Assembly (NCBI GenBank): GCA_027943335.1
Contig: BSBK01006396.1
Location: forward strand, 1 to 64,000
Origin: Chamaecyparis obtusa
Lineage: Eukaryota > Streptophyta > Pinopsida > Cupressales > Cupressaceae
Length of the DNA: 64,000 nucleotides
Direction of reading: 5' to 3'
The notes beneath the pieces were generated by a model. That model did no database searches and had not been told where the DNA came from. It was given only the letters and a program-made list of their open reading frames with translations. Below, piece by piece: positions 46,604 to 57,040 of the stretch. The position numbers were made by a program, and so were the translations under genes. Within the stretch, counting starts at the first letter, position 1. The number at the start of each line of letters is the position of its first letter.

Positions 46604-48535
46604 GATGATAAGATAACAAGATGCGAGGCACCAAGATGCCCCTAGTGATGAGAACTGATGATTCAAATCAGACTGATTCAAGAATAGATTCGACAAGATT
46701 CAAATGATGTAATCATCCTGCCCCCTCGGGAGCGAAATTGAAAGATGACATGTCAGAAGGATGATAAACAACAAGAGATTGCAGAGAAAAAGCAATTAGA
46801 CTAGATTCGCGAAGCTACAGAAGTGAATCGGAGCAAAGTAGAGGTCTTGTTGACCAAGTTTGACTAGGTTGACCATGGTTGACTAAATTTGACTTGAGTT
46901 GACTTTGATGAAAAGAGCAAAGATCTCAAGAACATGATGCAAAGATGAGGATCTAGCAGGAAGATGACATCAGAAGGTTGACTACACAAGCATCCGATCC
47001 AGAAGGAGTCCAATATTTAAGACGCGATTTTGAGCCACTTAGAGATGTCAGATTTCAATTTCGATCCCGAAAAAGGATGAAGCCAAGATGAGACTGGGAC
47101 AAAAGATGAGAACCTTTGATGAGCAAATCGAGAAGAAAGCAATCAAGAGAGCAACAAGAAAGCACTCCAAATGCAAGCCTAGAATGAAAGATGCAAGTCT
47201 AAATGTAGGCCTAGGATGAACAAATGCAATCCTCCGAACTCGGCTGTTGGACTCATCGTATTTATCATCATTGAGTTCGTTTAAGCACGGGACAATCGCA
47301 AGATGCCATACAATTCTCCCCAACATGAGAATATGAATATGACATAAGGCTTAAATTTTTTTGGAATGAGGTGTAAGCATTAAGGCACAAGAAGCTTGAA
47401 TGACCTGAACACCTATTCCTTTTAATTTAGCAAGTTAACATAAGCATCAAAGCACATTTGCTAGAATGACTTGAATGTCTCTTGCAAACAAACACACCAA
47501 GCACGTAGGAGTTCCTTCTTTTGCCAAAGATTGCTCACAGTGACCCTTACGTTCACTTAACAGGACGAGCGTTTACAATTTCATCAGTAGCAGAAAGAAG
47601 TCACTCAAAAGACAAGGAGAAGAACCAACCTCACCAAAGCATCCATATAAAGGAGTCGAGGTACGTATGGCCATCCAATACGAGATGGAGGCTCTTATAG
47701 ATGGACACCCCTCTTAAATGAATTCTTTGGATCATTGGAACTAAACCAACAAACAGAAAGCAAAAAAGCAAAGCAAACAAACAAGCACTCAAAGAAAACA
47801 AAGCTCAACATGCCTCAAAGGAACACACATTTAGTTTTAGTTTCAGTTTAAGTTCGTGTTCAAGCGGATTGAAGACAATTTTGAAAGATAACGTTCGAAG
47901 TCTCAATGAGATAATGACAGTAGGTAGACGTAATGAGAATCACTGGTGATTGATAGAAGGGAGAAATCCCAAAGAAGAGAGATCGAATGAAAGCTAGGTA
48001 TCCATAGGCAGGCATAGGGGAAACCATTAGCGACCAATGCTCAAAAGAGTTTCCGAAAGCGATAGGACAATGCCCCCTAGACCAGGCAGGTGCCCCCAAG
48101 TGTGAACCAGTTCCAATCCATGAAGAGTCGAGGAAAACTCAAAGACAAGCGCATGAGCTAGCAAACCAAAGCAGGAAACAAACTAAAGCAGGAAAGCGGG
48201 AAAACAAACTAAAGCGGGAAACTAAGAGCCAAGCGATGCTGAGATGAGATGTTACTTCAGGAACACAAGAGGCGCCTGTTTACTAGGTTTTCACCATCTT
48301 GGCAGAGATTCTATTTTTGCTACCATGACGCCTGTTTACCAGGTTTTCATCAATGGCACATTTTTCTCTTTTTCAATTTTTTTGTACTTTTCTCTTTTTT
48401 TGCTTTTTTTGTATTTTTTGAATATCTCATTTTTTTGTATTTTTTGATCTTTTCATTTTTTTTGTATTTTTGAAATTTTTCATTTTTTTTTGTATTTTTC
48501 ACATTTTCTATTTTTATTTTTTTTTGTATTATCAA
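46604..48535 (-). other. 3' region of non-autonomous element
   Basis: Contains the TTGAC array, a block at 47656-47710 (GTCGAGGTACGTATGGCCAT...) nearly identical to 14313-14370, two copies of the three-fold motif (48271-48295, 48327-48351) and T-rich low-complexity sequence at 48360-48535. No convincing gene. Confidence 0.65.
46850..46903 (+). promoter_or_regulatory. Six phased TTGAC boxes
   Basis: TTGAC begins at 46850, 46860, 46869, 46879, 46889 and 46899, so every 9-10 bp, about one helical turn. Same relative place as 13506-13541 in the larger element. W-box-like; function inferred only. Confidence 0.6.
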
Positions 48536-48560
48536 GGCGCCTATTTACCAGGTTTTCACT
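48271..48560. repeat. Three-fold GCGCCTGTTT...GGTTTTCACC motif
   Basis: Copies at 48271-48295, 48327-48351 and 48536-48560, matching the layout at 14892-15088. On the minus strand the last copy supplies the stop codon of the pol-remnant ORF (CCTGGTAA). Confidence 0.7.
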
Positions 48561-49513
48561 AAGATGATCATTTTTTCAGGACATTTTGCAATTTTTAGGA
48601 TTTTTTGCAATATATCAATTTTTAGGATTTTTTCAGGATCAATAAGTATGTACATGAGCATACTGAGAATGTCAGCTGTAGAACTTCTTAGATGAAGAGC
48701 GTTGATGGGCTCTTTGAGTTTCTCTCCTTTAGTAGGAATCTCTGAGAACATAGTCATTTGTAGTAGTAGCCAGCTGAGAAGTTGCAGAATTAGAACCAAA
48801 TGTTGTAGCAGTAACAAGAGAGCCAACCAGTAGTGTCCAACTATCGAGAGATCCATAGTCAAGGAAAGATCACTTAAGTGAGACCCACAAATATCCTCAT
48901 GGACACACCTTAACTCTTTGTCAGATTTCCCACGCTCTAAACACTTAGGGAGAGTACATTCTAGATTTCTCTTAGTCATGTCATTAGCAATGAGGAGATA
49001 TTGATATGCACTTTGGGAAAAGGCAAGATGGAGTGAATAGGGTAAAGTATGAGAGGCAAGGGTGATGGAATGGAGGGAAGCATGAGAATTTTGGAAGCTC
49101 GAATGACAACTTTGATTTTTTCTTTCTTTGGAATCCACATAGCTTTTGAATTTTTTCTTCTTTACTTTGAGGTGCTTTTGATGACAATGCCTATAGAATG
49201 GATTTCGAGATCCATTTTTTATTTTATTTTCTGGCTTTTGATTGTCTTCTTCTTTTTGAGGACCTTTGCAGTCTTTTGAACACCTTTGTTTCTTTCCTTT
49301 CTTCATAGTCACATGTCGATTACATGGGACATGGTGACCTTGAGATATAAGTGAATTCTCATTATTTTTATTTTTATGTTGCACATCCAAGTTACTTCCA
49401 AAAGACTCAGGAATGATGGATGAAAGAGGCTTATATGACTGGTTTAGGTGGAGAGATGGAGATGGAAGTGGACGTGCCACTTTTTTGGGAGATGAAGGGG
49501 GAAGAAAAGCCAA
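48545..49513 (-). CDS. Pol-remnant ORF of non-autonomous element
   Basis: An uninterrupted 322-codon frame. Near residues 180-235 it resembles the region just upstream of integrase in the larger Tat-like element (LPKCLERGKSDKEL, then EDICGSHLSDLSL and VGHYW). It then jumps to the integrase end (GEKLKEPINALHLRSST), so the catalytic core is deleted and no DDE triad remains. The first part is Lys-, His- and Ser-rich and unrecognised. It overlaps the end of the upstream ORF by 70 bp in another frame. It is unlikely to have enzyme activity; translation is unproven. Confidence 0.5.
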   Translation of the reverse strand: MAFLPPSSPKKVARPLPSPSLHLNQSYKPLSSIIPESFGSNLDVQHKNKNNENSLISQGHHVPCNRHVTMKKGKKQRCSKDCKGPQKEEDNQKPENKIKNGSRNPFYRHCHQKHLKVKKKKFKSYVDSKERKNQSCHSSFQNSHASLHSITLASHTLPYSLHLAFSQSAYQYLLIANDMTKRNLECTLPKCLERGKSDKELRCVHEDICGSHLSDLSLTMDLSIVGHYWLALLLLLQHLVLILQLLSWLLLQMTMFSEIPTKGEKLKEPINALHLRSSTADILSMLMYILIDPEKILKIDILQKILKIAKCPEKMIILVKTW

Positions 49514-51888
49514 TGGGATGGGTCAAGTGCAAATATATCAGTATCATCCTCATCATTCATGAATGCATCAGGTAGATCAAGAAAGTAATCTTCCATAGAG
49601 CATTGTCGATTGTGAGTCATCCTAGAAGAGTCAGATAAGTTTGGAGGAATATTATGTGAGCCTAACCAAGATGGTCTATTCCAAGAGTCAGGTCCCCTTT
49701 CAGGTGGTAAGAGTGCACGAATAGGAACCATTTCAATTCTGGATCTACCAATATTCCATGAAGCTGTAACAGAATGGGGTCTTACATACCCATGATTTGT
49801 TGGAGCAGTAGGAGTATAGCTTGGAGTAGATGGCCTAGGAGCCATAGGAATGATCTCCACAGGAGGGTGGAAAGGATCATCATCAATAGCTTGATCTAGA
49901 GGATCATAACTTTCTTCTCTTTCTGAGTTGTTAAGACTAGCATATAAGTGCATAGCATCAACTGGTATTTCTATAGTAGCATCTGATATGGAGTCCCATT
50001 CAGCTAGAGACATAGTCGGAGGTAGACTTTCTTCATTGTTTTCATCTAACATAGGAAGTGTTTCTTCAATAGTAGGATCTTGTTCAGTAGTAGAAGCAGT
50101 AGAGTAATCTGGAATAGGCATACCCAAGAGGAGGGAAGCATCCAATAGTTTCTCCCAGTCAGTATGTGTGCCATTGGAGTTGGCAGTAGTAGGATTTTGT
50201 TCAATAGTAGAAGTGGTGGAACAATCTAGAGTAGGCATACCCCAGGGCATACCCAAGATAAGGGAAGCATCCAACAGTTGCTCCCAATTAGTATGTGTGT
50301 CATTGGAATCGGCAGTAGTAGGATTTTGTTCAACAGTAGAAGTGGTAGAACAATCTAGAATAGGCATACCTTGAGGCATACCAAAGATAAGGGAAGCATC
50401 CAACAGTTGCTCCCAATTAGTATGTGTGCCATTAGAGGCAGTGACATATTTAGTAGTAGTTGCAGTAGTAGAAATCTGTTCAGTAGAGTGTATAAAATCC
50501 TCCTGGTGAGGACCAAAATCATGTTCCTGAAGCACTTGAGAAGGTAGATAAGACTCTTTCTGGTAGTTTGAATCAGAATTTTGAACATTCAAAGATCTTT
50601 CATGTGTCATAGGCTGAATCTGTGTTTCTTCATTATCTGAATCCTTGCATGAGTGAAAGCTGTAGCTAGGTTGGTCAAGCTCATCGCTCTGATAGCCAAT
50701 ACCAAATCTATCTTCAGAAGGTTCCTCATAGGAATGTGGAGATGGAGGGAGATTTGTCAAAGACAAGATGGACTCAATCTGATATTCCCCCATGCCAATA
50801 TCTTTGATCTTCAAGGTCTTTTCTATTTCTTTTAGCTTGGCCTCATAGAACTCAGTGGATTCTCTATTGGTGGGAACAAAACTATCTGTCACTTTGGTAA
50901 GCATCTTAGCAGAGCAAGTATTTTGGCTAGCACTATTGTCAATGAGGATGCAGGGGATACTCTTGGGGCCTATCATAACTTCAGTGTGTAGGGGAGCATC
51001 ATGCGGATGGCTTAAGGAATGATCATCTTCTTTGGAAAAGCACAAATAGTGAGGCGAAGTTAAATGACCCACCATAGATTGAAACTGGTCGAGATCAAGA
51101 TCTTTAGGGACGTTCACCTCAGCGAGGGCTTTATCCATAGATAGTTTTGGTCTGGATGTCGAAGGCTCGGGACCTTGGAGAATGATCTTTGCATGAGATT
51201 GAGGGATAGCATTCACACAAGCTGAAGACTGTGTGGAGTTATAAGAGGGAGGTGCAGGGCCTCGCAAGACAAAGGGAGTTTTGGGTTTAGGAGTATCCTC
51301 GCTCCTTGGAGCAATGATCATGTCACAGTGAGGGATCTAAGGTTTGTTTCTAGCAAATCTAGAAGGCGGTTGAGCTTCTATTGTAGCCTTCTCAGTGGCA
51401 TTGACTGTTTGCATGCTAGAGCTAAGATTAAAGATAGACTTTGAGGGTTTTGGCATGTTAGAGCTGAGATTGAAAACCAACTTTGAAGGTTTTGGCATGT
51501 TAGAGCTGAGATTGAAAACCAACTTTGAAGGTTTTGGATCTCCCATCTTGTTGGTAGTATTATGAGAGATCGTGAAAGAGTTGATAGGTTCAAAAGGATC
51601 AATAGGTTTAATTTTAGAAAGTGACCCTTCAGAGTCTTGCTGGTCTTCAAACAATGGGTTATAATATTCTTGAAATAATAAGTCAGACTGTATCTAAAAC
51701 AATGGATTGTAATACTCTTGGAATGATGAAGAATGTGAGAATTCCTCACGAAGTTCAGATTTCATAAAAAATTCAAGATGACCTATGTCTTGATTACAAG
51801 GTTTACTTTGATCTTGATCAGCGTTCTGAATAGGATAAGTCTTTCCACTTCGAGTCGTGACAGTCATAAATGAAGATGTAACGAGCAA
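49444..51888 (-). CDS. Gag/protease-derived long ORF of non-autonomous element
   Basis: One frame of about 815 codons broken only by two TAG codons (51694-51696 and 51337-51339); the last 625 codons (51321-49444) are fully open. Residues 82-150 of that part match the protease approach of the larger element (QSMVGHLTSPHYLCF, then SLSHPHDAPLH), but the active site reads ILIDNSASQN instead of LIDGGTGLN, so it is probably inactive. It contains three copies of a 43-residue unit (50060-50450) and a 14-residue unit repeated upstream (51412-51538). The remainder is acidic, Ser/Thr/Pro-rich and unrecognised. No gag core or zinc knuckle was seen. Could be a structural protein, or simply not yet decayed because the insertion is recent. 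Confidence 0.6.
50060..50450 (-). repeat. 129-bp (43-codon) in-frame tandem repeat
   Basis: AGTATGTGTG starts at 50161, 50290 and 50419, a constant 129-bp step. Encoded units carry THTNWEQLLDASLI and DCSTTSTVEQNPTT with few changes. Confidence 0.9.
51412..51538 (-). repeat. 42-bp (14-codon) in-frame tandem repeat
   Basis: About three units encoding MPKPSKLVFNLSSN, the last two nearly identical in DNA. Inside the gag-position part of the long ORF. Confidence 0.88.
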
Positions 51889-54240
51889 AGATTCGGGATA
51901 AAGCTAGACTCTGTCTCAAAGATAATGAAAGGAGATAAATGGCTAGAACAACCAAGATGCAAGATGAACCTGGTACGAATTGTCAAAAAGAGATGGCTAG
52001 AACAGCCAAGATAAGACAATCGCAACGCAAGGTACAAGAGCACAATGAGATAAGGTAGACTAATGAGAGACAATACGAGTCAAAGCAAAGATCGATCAAT
52101 TCCTAACTCAAGACAACTAGTTTCTGACGGTGAACGATAGGAAAATAAAAAAATAGATCACATACAAAAAGGCAGATCAGATTTATGTCATTGATCAAGC
52201 ACATAAGATAGCAATCAAGGAGTTCAAGCAAACAGTCTTCAAGCAATGGGCAAGGGACAAAGCAACCTTGCGCATGAACATGAATAGTGACTTAGTATTT
52301 CTACTCCCTAAGGACTCTACTTGTGTATGTTCTTGAGAATGTTTTAGCAGACACTTAAAACACAACAACATCCTAGCAAGTTTTCTACAAGGATATACAT
52401 GGCTTTTCTAAAGGGAGTCCTCGATATACACAAGGTACGTGAGGCACAAATCCGTAGATGAGAAGAATTAGAAATCACACAGCCGGGGGGAGATGGTAAC
52501 CCAAATCTCCTCCTTCACTTCTCAAAGGTATAAAGTTCTTTGAGGCTTATCCAAGAGTGAAATCTAACTCATTCCCAAGAGAGGTGTCTTTGGATTCACC
52601 TCCCGATATTTATACTCCGCCGGAACACGGGAGTTAAGGTCGTCCCTTGAGGTGATGAAATCCCCAAGCAGGCCTTCTAGAAATGAAAAAGTAAGTAATT
52701 CTCTATCAAAAGTATTGGAAAGCACTAAAGGTGGTGCATTTAACCCTTCAAGTAAATGTGAGGTGAGTCCACAAAGTGGTGCATTTAACTCCTCACACAA
52801 ACTCAAAGTGAGTCCACACCCTAGAAAACAAGTGAGTTCCAAAAAGCACAAAAGGGTTGCCAAGTGGAATAATTAACGCTTCTTTCCTATAGACCCCTCC
52901 CCTTTAATGTGGTGCTGGGATTGCAACCACAGGGTGGAAATGAGGGGCCAGCGGATTAGCGAGTCCAATAACCCAAGATAGCAATCTAGATCAATCACAA
53001 GTAATCTAAGACTGCTAATCAATACTACTCATAAGTGCAAGAGGGTTTGAATCATGGAATATTTAACTTTCCAAGTAAACATGAAGTGAGTCCACAAAGT
53101 GGTGCATTTAACTCTTCATGTAAACTAGGAATGAATCCATGCCCTCAATTACTCAATGAGATGTTTTGATATTTGAAACCAAGAATTACTTAATGTTTAA
53201 AAGACAAGCATACACTTAAACACAAACTTGTATGAAAGCAAATCTATGTTCCTTTATTTCCCATTAAGAGCATCAATTAAAATGTGTTCTATGAATGCAT
53301 GTAACACTCAAGCCAAACACATGAGAGGTTAATTTTATGCCCAAACCAAGTGTTATAGAGTTTTAAGAACTCACCTTAGGTCCAAAGATCTGCAATCCAG
53401 CATTTAGCACACATTCGAAAGTATATAATCAAGACAAATCAATGGCAAATCGTAAGATATGTAACATTGTTGTCTTCAAGACAGTCTTTAAAGATTGATT
53501 TATTTGACCCATAAAATCACAATATTAAAATTTTTGGAAAGAATAAATTTTTTAGCTAACATCAAGAACTATCATTTCCCAAAGTTACAAGGTCTTATGA
53601 TTCCAGTTGGTTCCTCAACCAATAACCTTTTCAGACTGTCATTTTTCTGTCATAAATCAGATTTAAAACACCAAACCCTGCCTAGGGAATCACATATCTT
53701 TCTCAAAAAGAATCAAAATGAAACTAAACCAATTTAATATTAACTATTAATGAATCTATTTTCCAAATATGTAAGCCATTTATTTTTTCCATTCATAAAT
53801 CATTTTCTAAGAATAAATCATTGCCTGCAACTCCAATACAGATTGTTAAAAACCAGTTTTCACTCAAACGCCCATAACTTTCACAAATCTGCATGAAAAT
53901 GACTAAAACTAAAAGGAAATGAAAGATAATTCACGTATCTTTCCAATGAATATTATTAGAGATCTTTATTGTTCATAATTTGTCCGCACCAGACATTTCA
54001 ATCTGACTATATTCAGAGAATCTCAAATCTGCAAATACCCAATTTCACCAAAATGATCATAACTTATTCATTTCTCAATAAAAATCAACCAAACCAAAAG
54101 CATGAGAAAGAGGATTCATCATTCTATCCATCCATCACTATATTAAAAGTTTTTCAAGCTGTAAATGGCCGTAAAAGGCATGAAACCAACACTAAAGCTG
54201 AAAAACCAATGAAGAATGAGGCCAGAAATTGATCTTTTCT
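51889..54240 (-). other. Leader region of non-autonomous element
   Basis: About 2.35 kb between PBS and the long ORF, with short stop-rich frames only. It shares AAGCAACCTTGCGCATGAAC (52259) with the leader of the larger element and has two loose units (53840-54130) related to its 178-bp repeat. The stretch 52730-52820 and 53080-53130 repeats AGTGGTGCATTTAACTC and AGTGAGTCCACAAAG. Confidence 0.6.
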
Positions 54241-54258
54241 GCCCCACGGTGGGCGCCA
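54241..54258 (-). promoter_or_regulatory. Primer-binding site of non-autonomous element
   Basis: TGGCGCCCACCGTGGGGC on the minus strand, three bases inside the LTR. Same type as 25376-25393; the tRNA is not identified. Confidence 0.85.
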
Positions 54259-54261
54259 AAA

Positions 54262-55257
54262 TGTATGTGACTGAATGTGACCTCTAAATCAGACACAACA
54301 CAACATGGTCATTATTCACTTGATAGAATTCGAGAGAGAGTATGAAGAACTCAATCCAAATTCCATGGTGAGGCGACCTGTTGCCTCCTATGTGAATGGG
54401 GTGTTTGAATACTCTCAGAACGAGAGCCAACAGCCGGGAGACCAATTCAACAATGGAGGATTTGAAATAAAATATGAGCAAAATGAAAATAAGCTAAGAA
54501 TGAATGCAATTAATCTAGAAAACTTTGAAAGAAATATGAAATGCAGATTTTTATTTGATTTTGAAATAAAGATGATATTAGACTAAGAACAAGTAAGCAA
54601 ATTTAATCTAAATGTGAAATGCAATTATACTAATATGAGAAATTAAACTAGATAATGCAATAAAAGAGCTTTGAAAACAATGAATCAAATGAGACTAAAA
54701 AAATGCCTATAGTGTAGATGCTCTCAAAAATTGCCCTCTATGAATGAGAAAAAGAGGCTCATTAAATAGACCAAGCCAGAAGAGGAATGAAGAGTTTCTT
54801 GATTCGAAACTCGTGACTCTTCAATCCCACATTGAGACAAAAATGCAAGAATTACTTAATAAAAAGAATGGAAAATGCCACACAGGTGACCTTTCGAATA
54901 TCTTGAATTATCAATTCAAAAAAGTGTGTCCATTCGAATATCAAGTAATTACTAATTCCTTTTTGATGTGTAATTAGCTAAAGAGGGTGGTTTGATTTAA
55001 TTTAATTTAAAGCGCATAGGACTTTACAATTAAATTAATGTATCATAGGGGTAATTTAGCCAATTAAGTCAAAGACTTTAGGAATTAATTTAGCATTTGA
55101 TTATTGCAATTTATGGTCTTTGCAATTGACATCAAGTCAAATTAAGTCAGATAGGAGAGAGAAAATTGCCTAGGGAACTAGGACTTTGGTGATGTAAAAT
55201 CGAGATAATGCACCAAAATTGATGAAATTAAATAGGTGCCAATTTTGGGGTATTACA
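54262..55257 (-). repeat. 5' LTR of non-autonomous element
   Basis: 996 bp, almost identical to 45195-46190. Just inside it (54241-54258) lies the PBS. Confidence 0.96.
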
Positions 55258-56983
55258 ATGACTTATCTTTCAAGAACACAACCCACATCATTCTAGAATA
55301 ATCATAAACAAACAAAATGAAATACCTTTCACCATAGTAAGATCTTTTTTGAGTTGGTCCACATAGGTTTATATGAATCAGATCCAACTTGTTCTCTACT
55401 GAATTATTCTTGCTTCTGAATGAATTCCTCACATGCTTCCCATCACACATTCCCTGCAAATAATATCAACTGGGTTTGCTATGCTAGGTAGATCTCTTAG
55501 TACCTTTACATTTCTTATCTTTACTATGTTATCAAAATTGATATGACATAGTCTTTTATACCATAGCCAACTGTCATCAACTTTAGCAATAAAATAACTT
55601 TCTTCTGAATTAAGGTGAAAAATATTACCTTTTGTCTTTGAACCTGATGCAATCATAACACCATCCTCATTTTTAATGGTGAACTTTTTGTCTTTGAACT
55701 CCAACTGATAACCTTTTTCAAGCAACTTCCCAACACTAAGAAGGTTATGTTGCAAACCATCTACATAGAGAACATCATTAGTGTTGTTCTTTCCATCCAA
55801 TGTGATGGCTCCTCTACCAATGATAGGTTTAGGACTGTTATCTCCAAATCTAACCATGCCACCTTTGTATTTGTCCTGATGAACAAATCTATCTTTATCA
55901 CCTATCATGTGATGTGAACAACCACTATCTATAATCCAATCTGTCCTTATGTCTTCTTGTGAAATCAATGCTAGCTCTTGTTTCTTTTTCTCATCTTGAT
56001 GATCCATCTCATCATACATCTTTTCCATAATAGAAATGAATCCAATTTCATCTTCAGCTGAATCATCATCTTATACTCCATCTCCAGCATAGTAACATTC
56101 CTTTGCATACTTAGGCTTGTAGTTGTTCTTGAACTTCTTAACTCTTGTAGGACACTTAGATGCAAAGTGACCAATCTTATTACATGAAAAGCATTTGAAT
56201 GGTAATTGACCTTCATATTTTCCTTTTCCTTTATTTTCTCTTTTAGCAATCATAGAAATGAAATCATCTAGTGCTTTCTCTTCATCATCATCATCAAAAT
56301 TACCAGAAGTGTTTACAGATTTCTTACCATGGACACATGCTTTGAAGGTTGTCTCACTTTTAGGTTCTGTCTTCAATCTTGAAATCTCAAAAGCTGAAAT
56401 TTTGTTGATCAAGGTCTCTCTCTTGAAATTTTTTCTAAGCTGCATGGTCTCATCAAGGATATTGATCTTGTTTTCATACTCTATTGTAAGAGTAGTGATT
56501 AACTTATCCATAATGTCTTCCTCTGAGATTTGTCCACCATTTTTTATGATTCCAGTAACTACTTCATTAATCCTTTGGTTGTAGGCTCTGATGTCCTCTT
56601 TAGGTAGCATCTCTAATGCATTGTAATTTTTTCTTCCATGTCTTTCTATGCACATTCTTTGCTTGTGTATCTCCTTCAAATGTGTCTTCTAGGTGCTTCT
56701 ATATCTTGTAAGCTGTGTCTATTTTCTTTATCTCTAAAAACTCACTATCAGATAAGGCACTGATAAGGGCTTGTTTGGCTATTTCATTCTGATGGAACAA
56801 ATCCTTTTCCTTTCTAGTAGCATCATCCTTTGCAAGATCTTCTAGAGAGGGGATCTTAACTTCTTTGATAGCCACTTCAAAAACTTCAAAAATAATGCTC
56901 TGCAAATGTGTCACCATTTTGTTCTTCCAATTAGGATAGTTCTCTCCATCAAACTTAGGATTGTCTTTTCTAAAGAAAACCAT
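55258..56983 (-). pseudogene. Copia b gag, protease and proximal integrase
   Basis: From ATG 56983: gag (FRKDNPKFDGENYPNWKNKM), a shift near 56690, the UBN2-type gag body, and a CCHC knuckle with all ligands (CFSCNKIGHFASKC, about 56170). Protease follows (DWIIDSGCSHHM, catalytic Asp-Ser-Gly, about 55940). Next comes the gag-pre-integrase block (LWYKRLCHINFDNI, about 55540) and, after another shift near 55440, the start of integrase (IHINLCGPTQKRSY with the first Asp; VYDYSRMMWVVFLKDKS). Cut at 55258 by the non-autonomous element; continues at 45194. Confidence 0.85.
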
Positions 56984-57030
56984 CTGATCAACCTCAAGCT
57001 ATTAAACTTTCTCTCCGAGGCACTTGGCTA

Positions 57031-57038
57031 TGATACCA
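57031..57038 (-). promoter_or_regulatory. Primer-binding site of copia b
   Basis: TGGTATCA on the minus strand, continuing TAGCC, close to the initiator-Met tRNA complement TGGTATCAGAGC with one change. Placed 48 bp upstream of the gag ATG. Confidence 0.75.
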
Positions 57039-57040
57039 AT

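Larger units (their letters stand above)
45195..55257 (-). mobile_element. Young non-autonomous Tat-like Ty3/gypsy element
   Basis: LTRs at 45195-46190 and 54262-55257, both exactly 996 bp, with three differences found by eye (T/C near 45307, C/T near 45748, A/G near 46101). Perfect duplication ATGAC at 45190-45194 and 55258-55262. PPT and PBS closely match the element at 11632-26570, as do parts of leader and 3' region. RT, both RNase H domains and the integrase core are missing, leaving gag/protease-derived and integrase-end pieces. It must have moved using proteins of a related complete element. It is the most recent arrival in the window. Confidence 0.9.
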
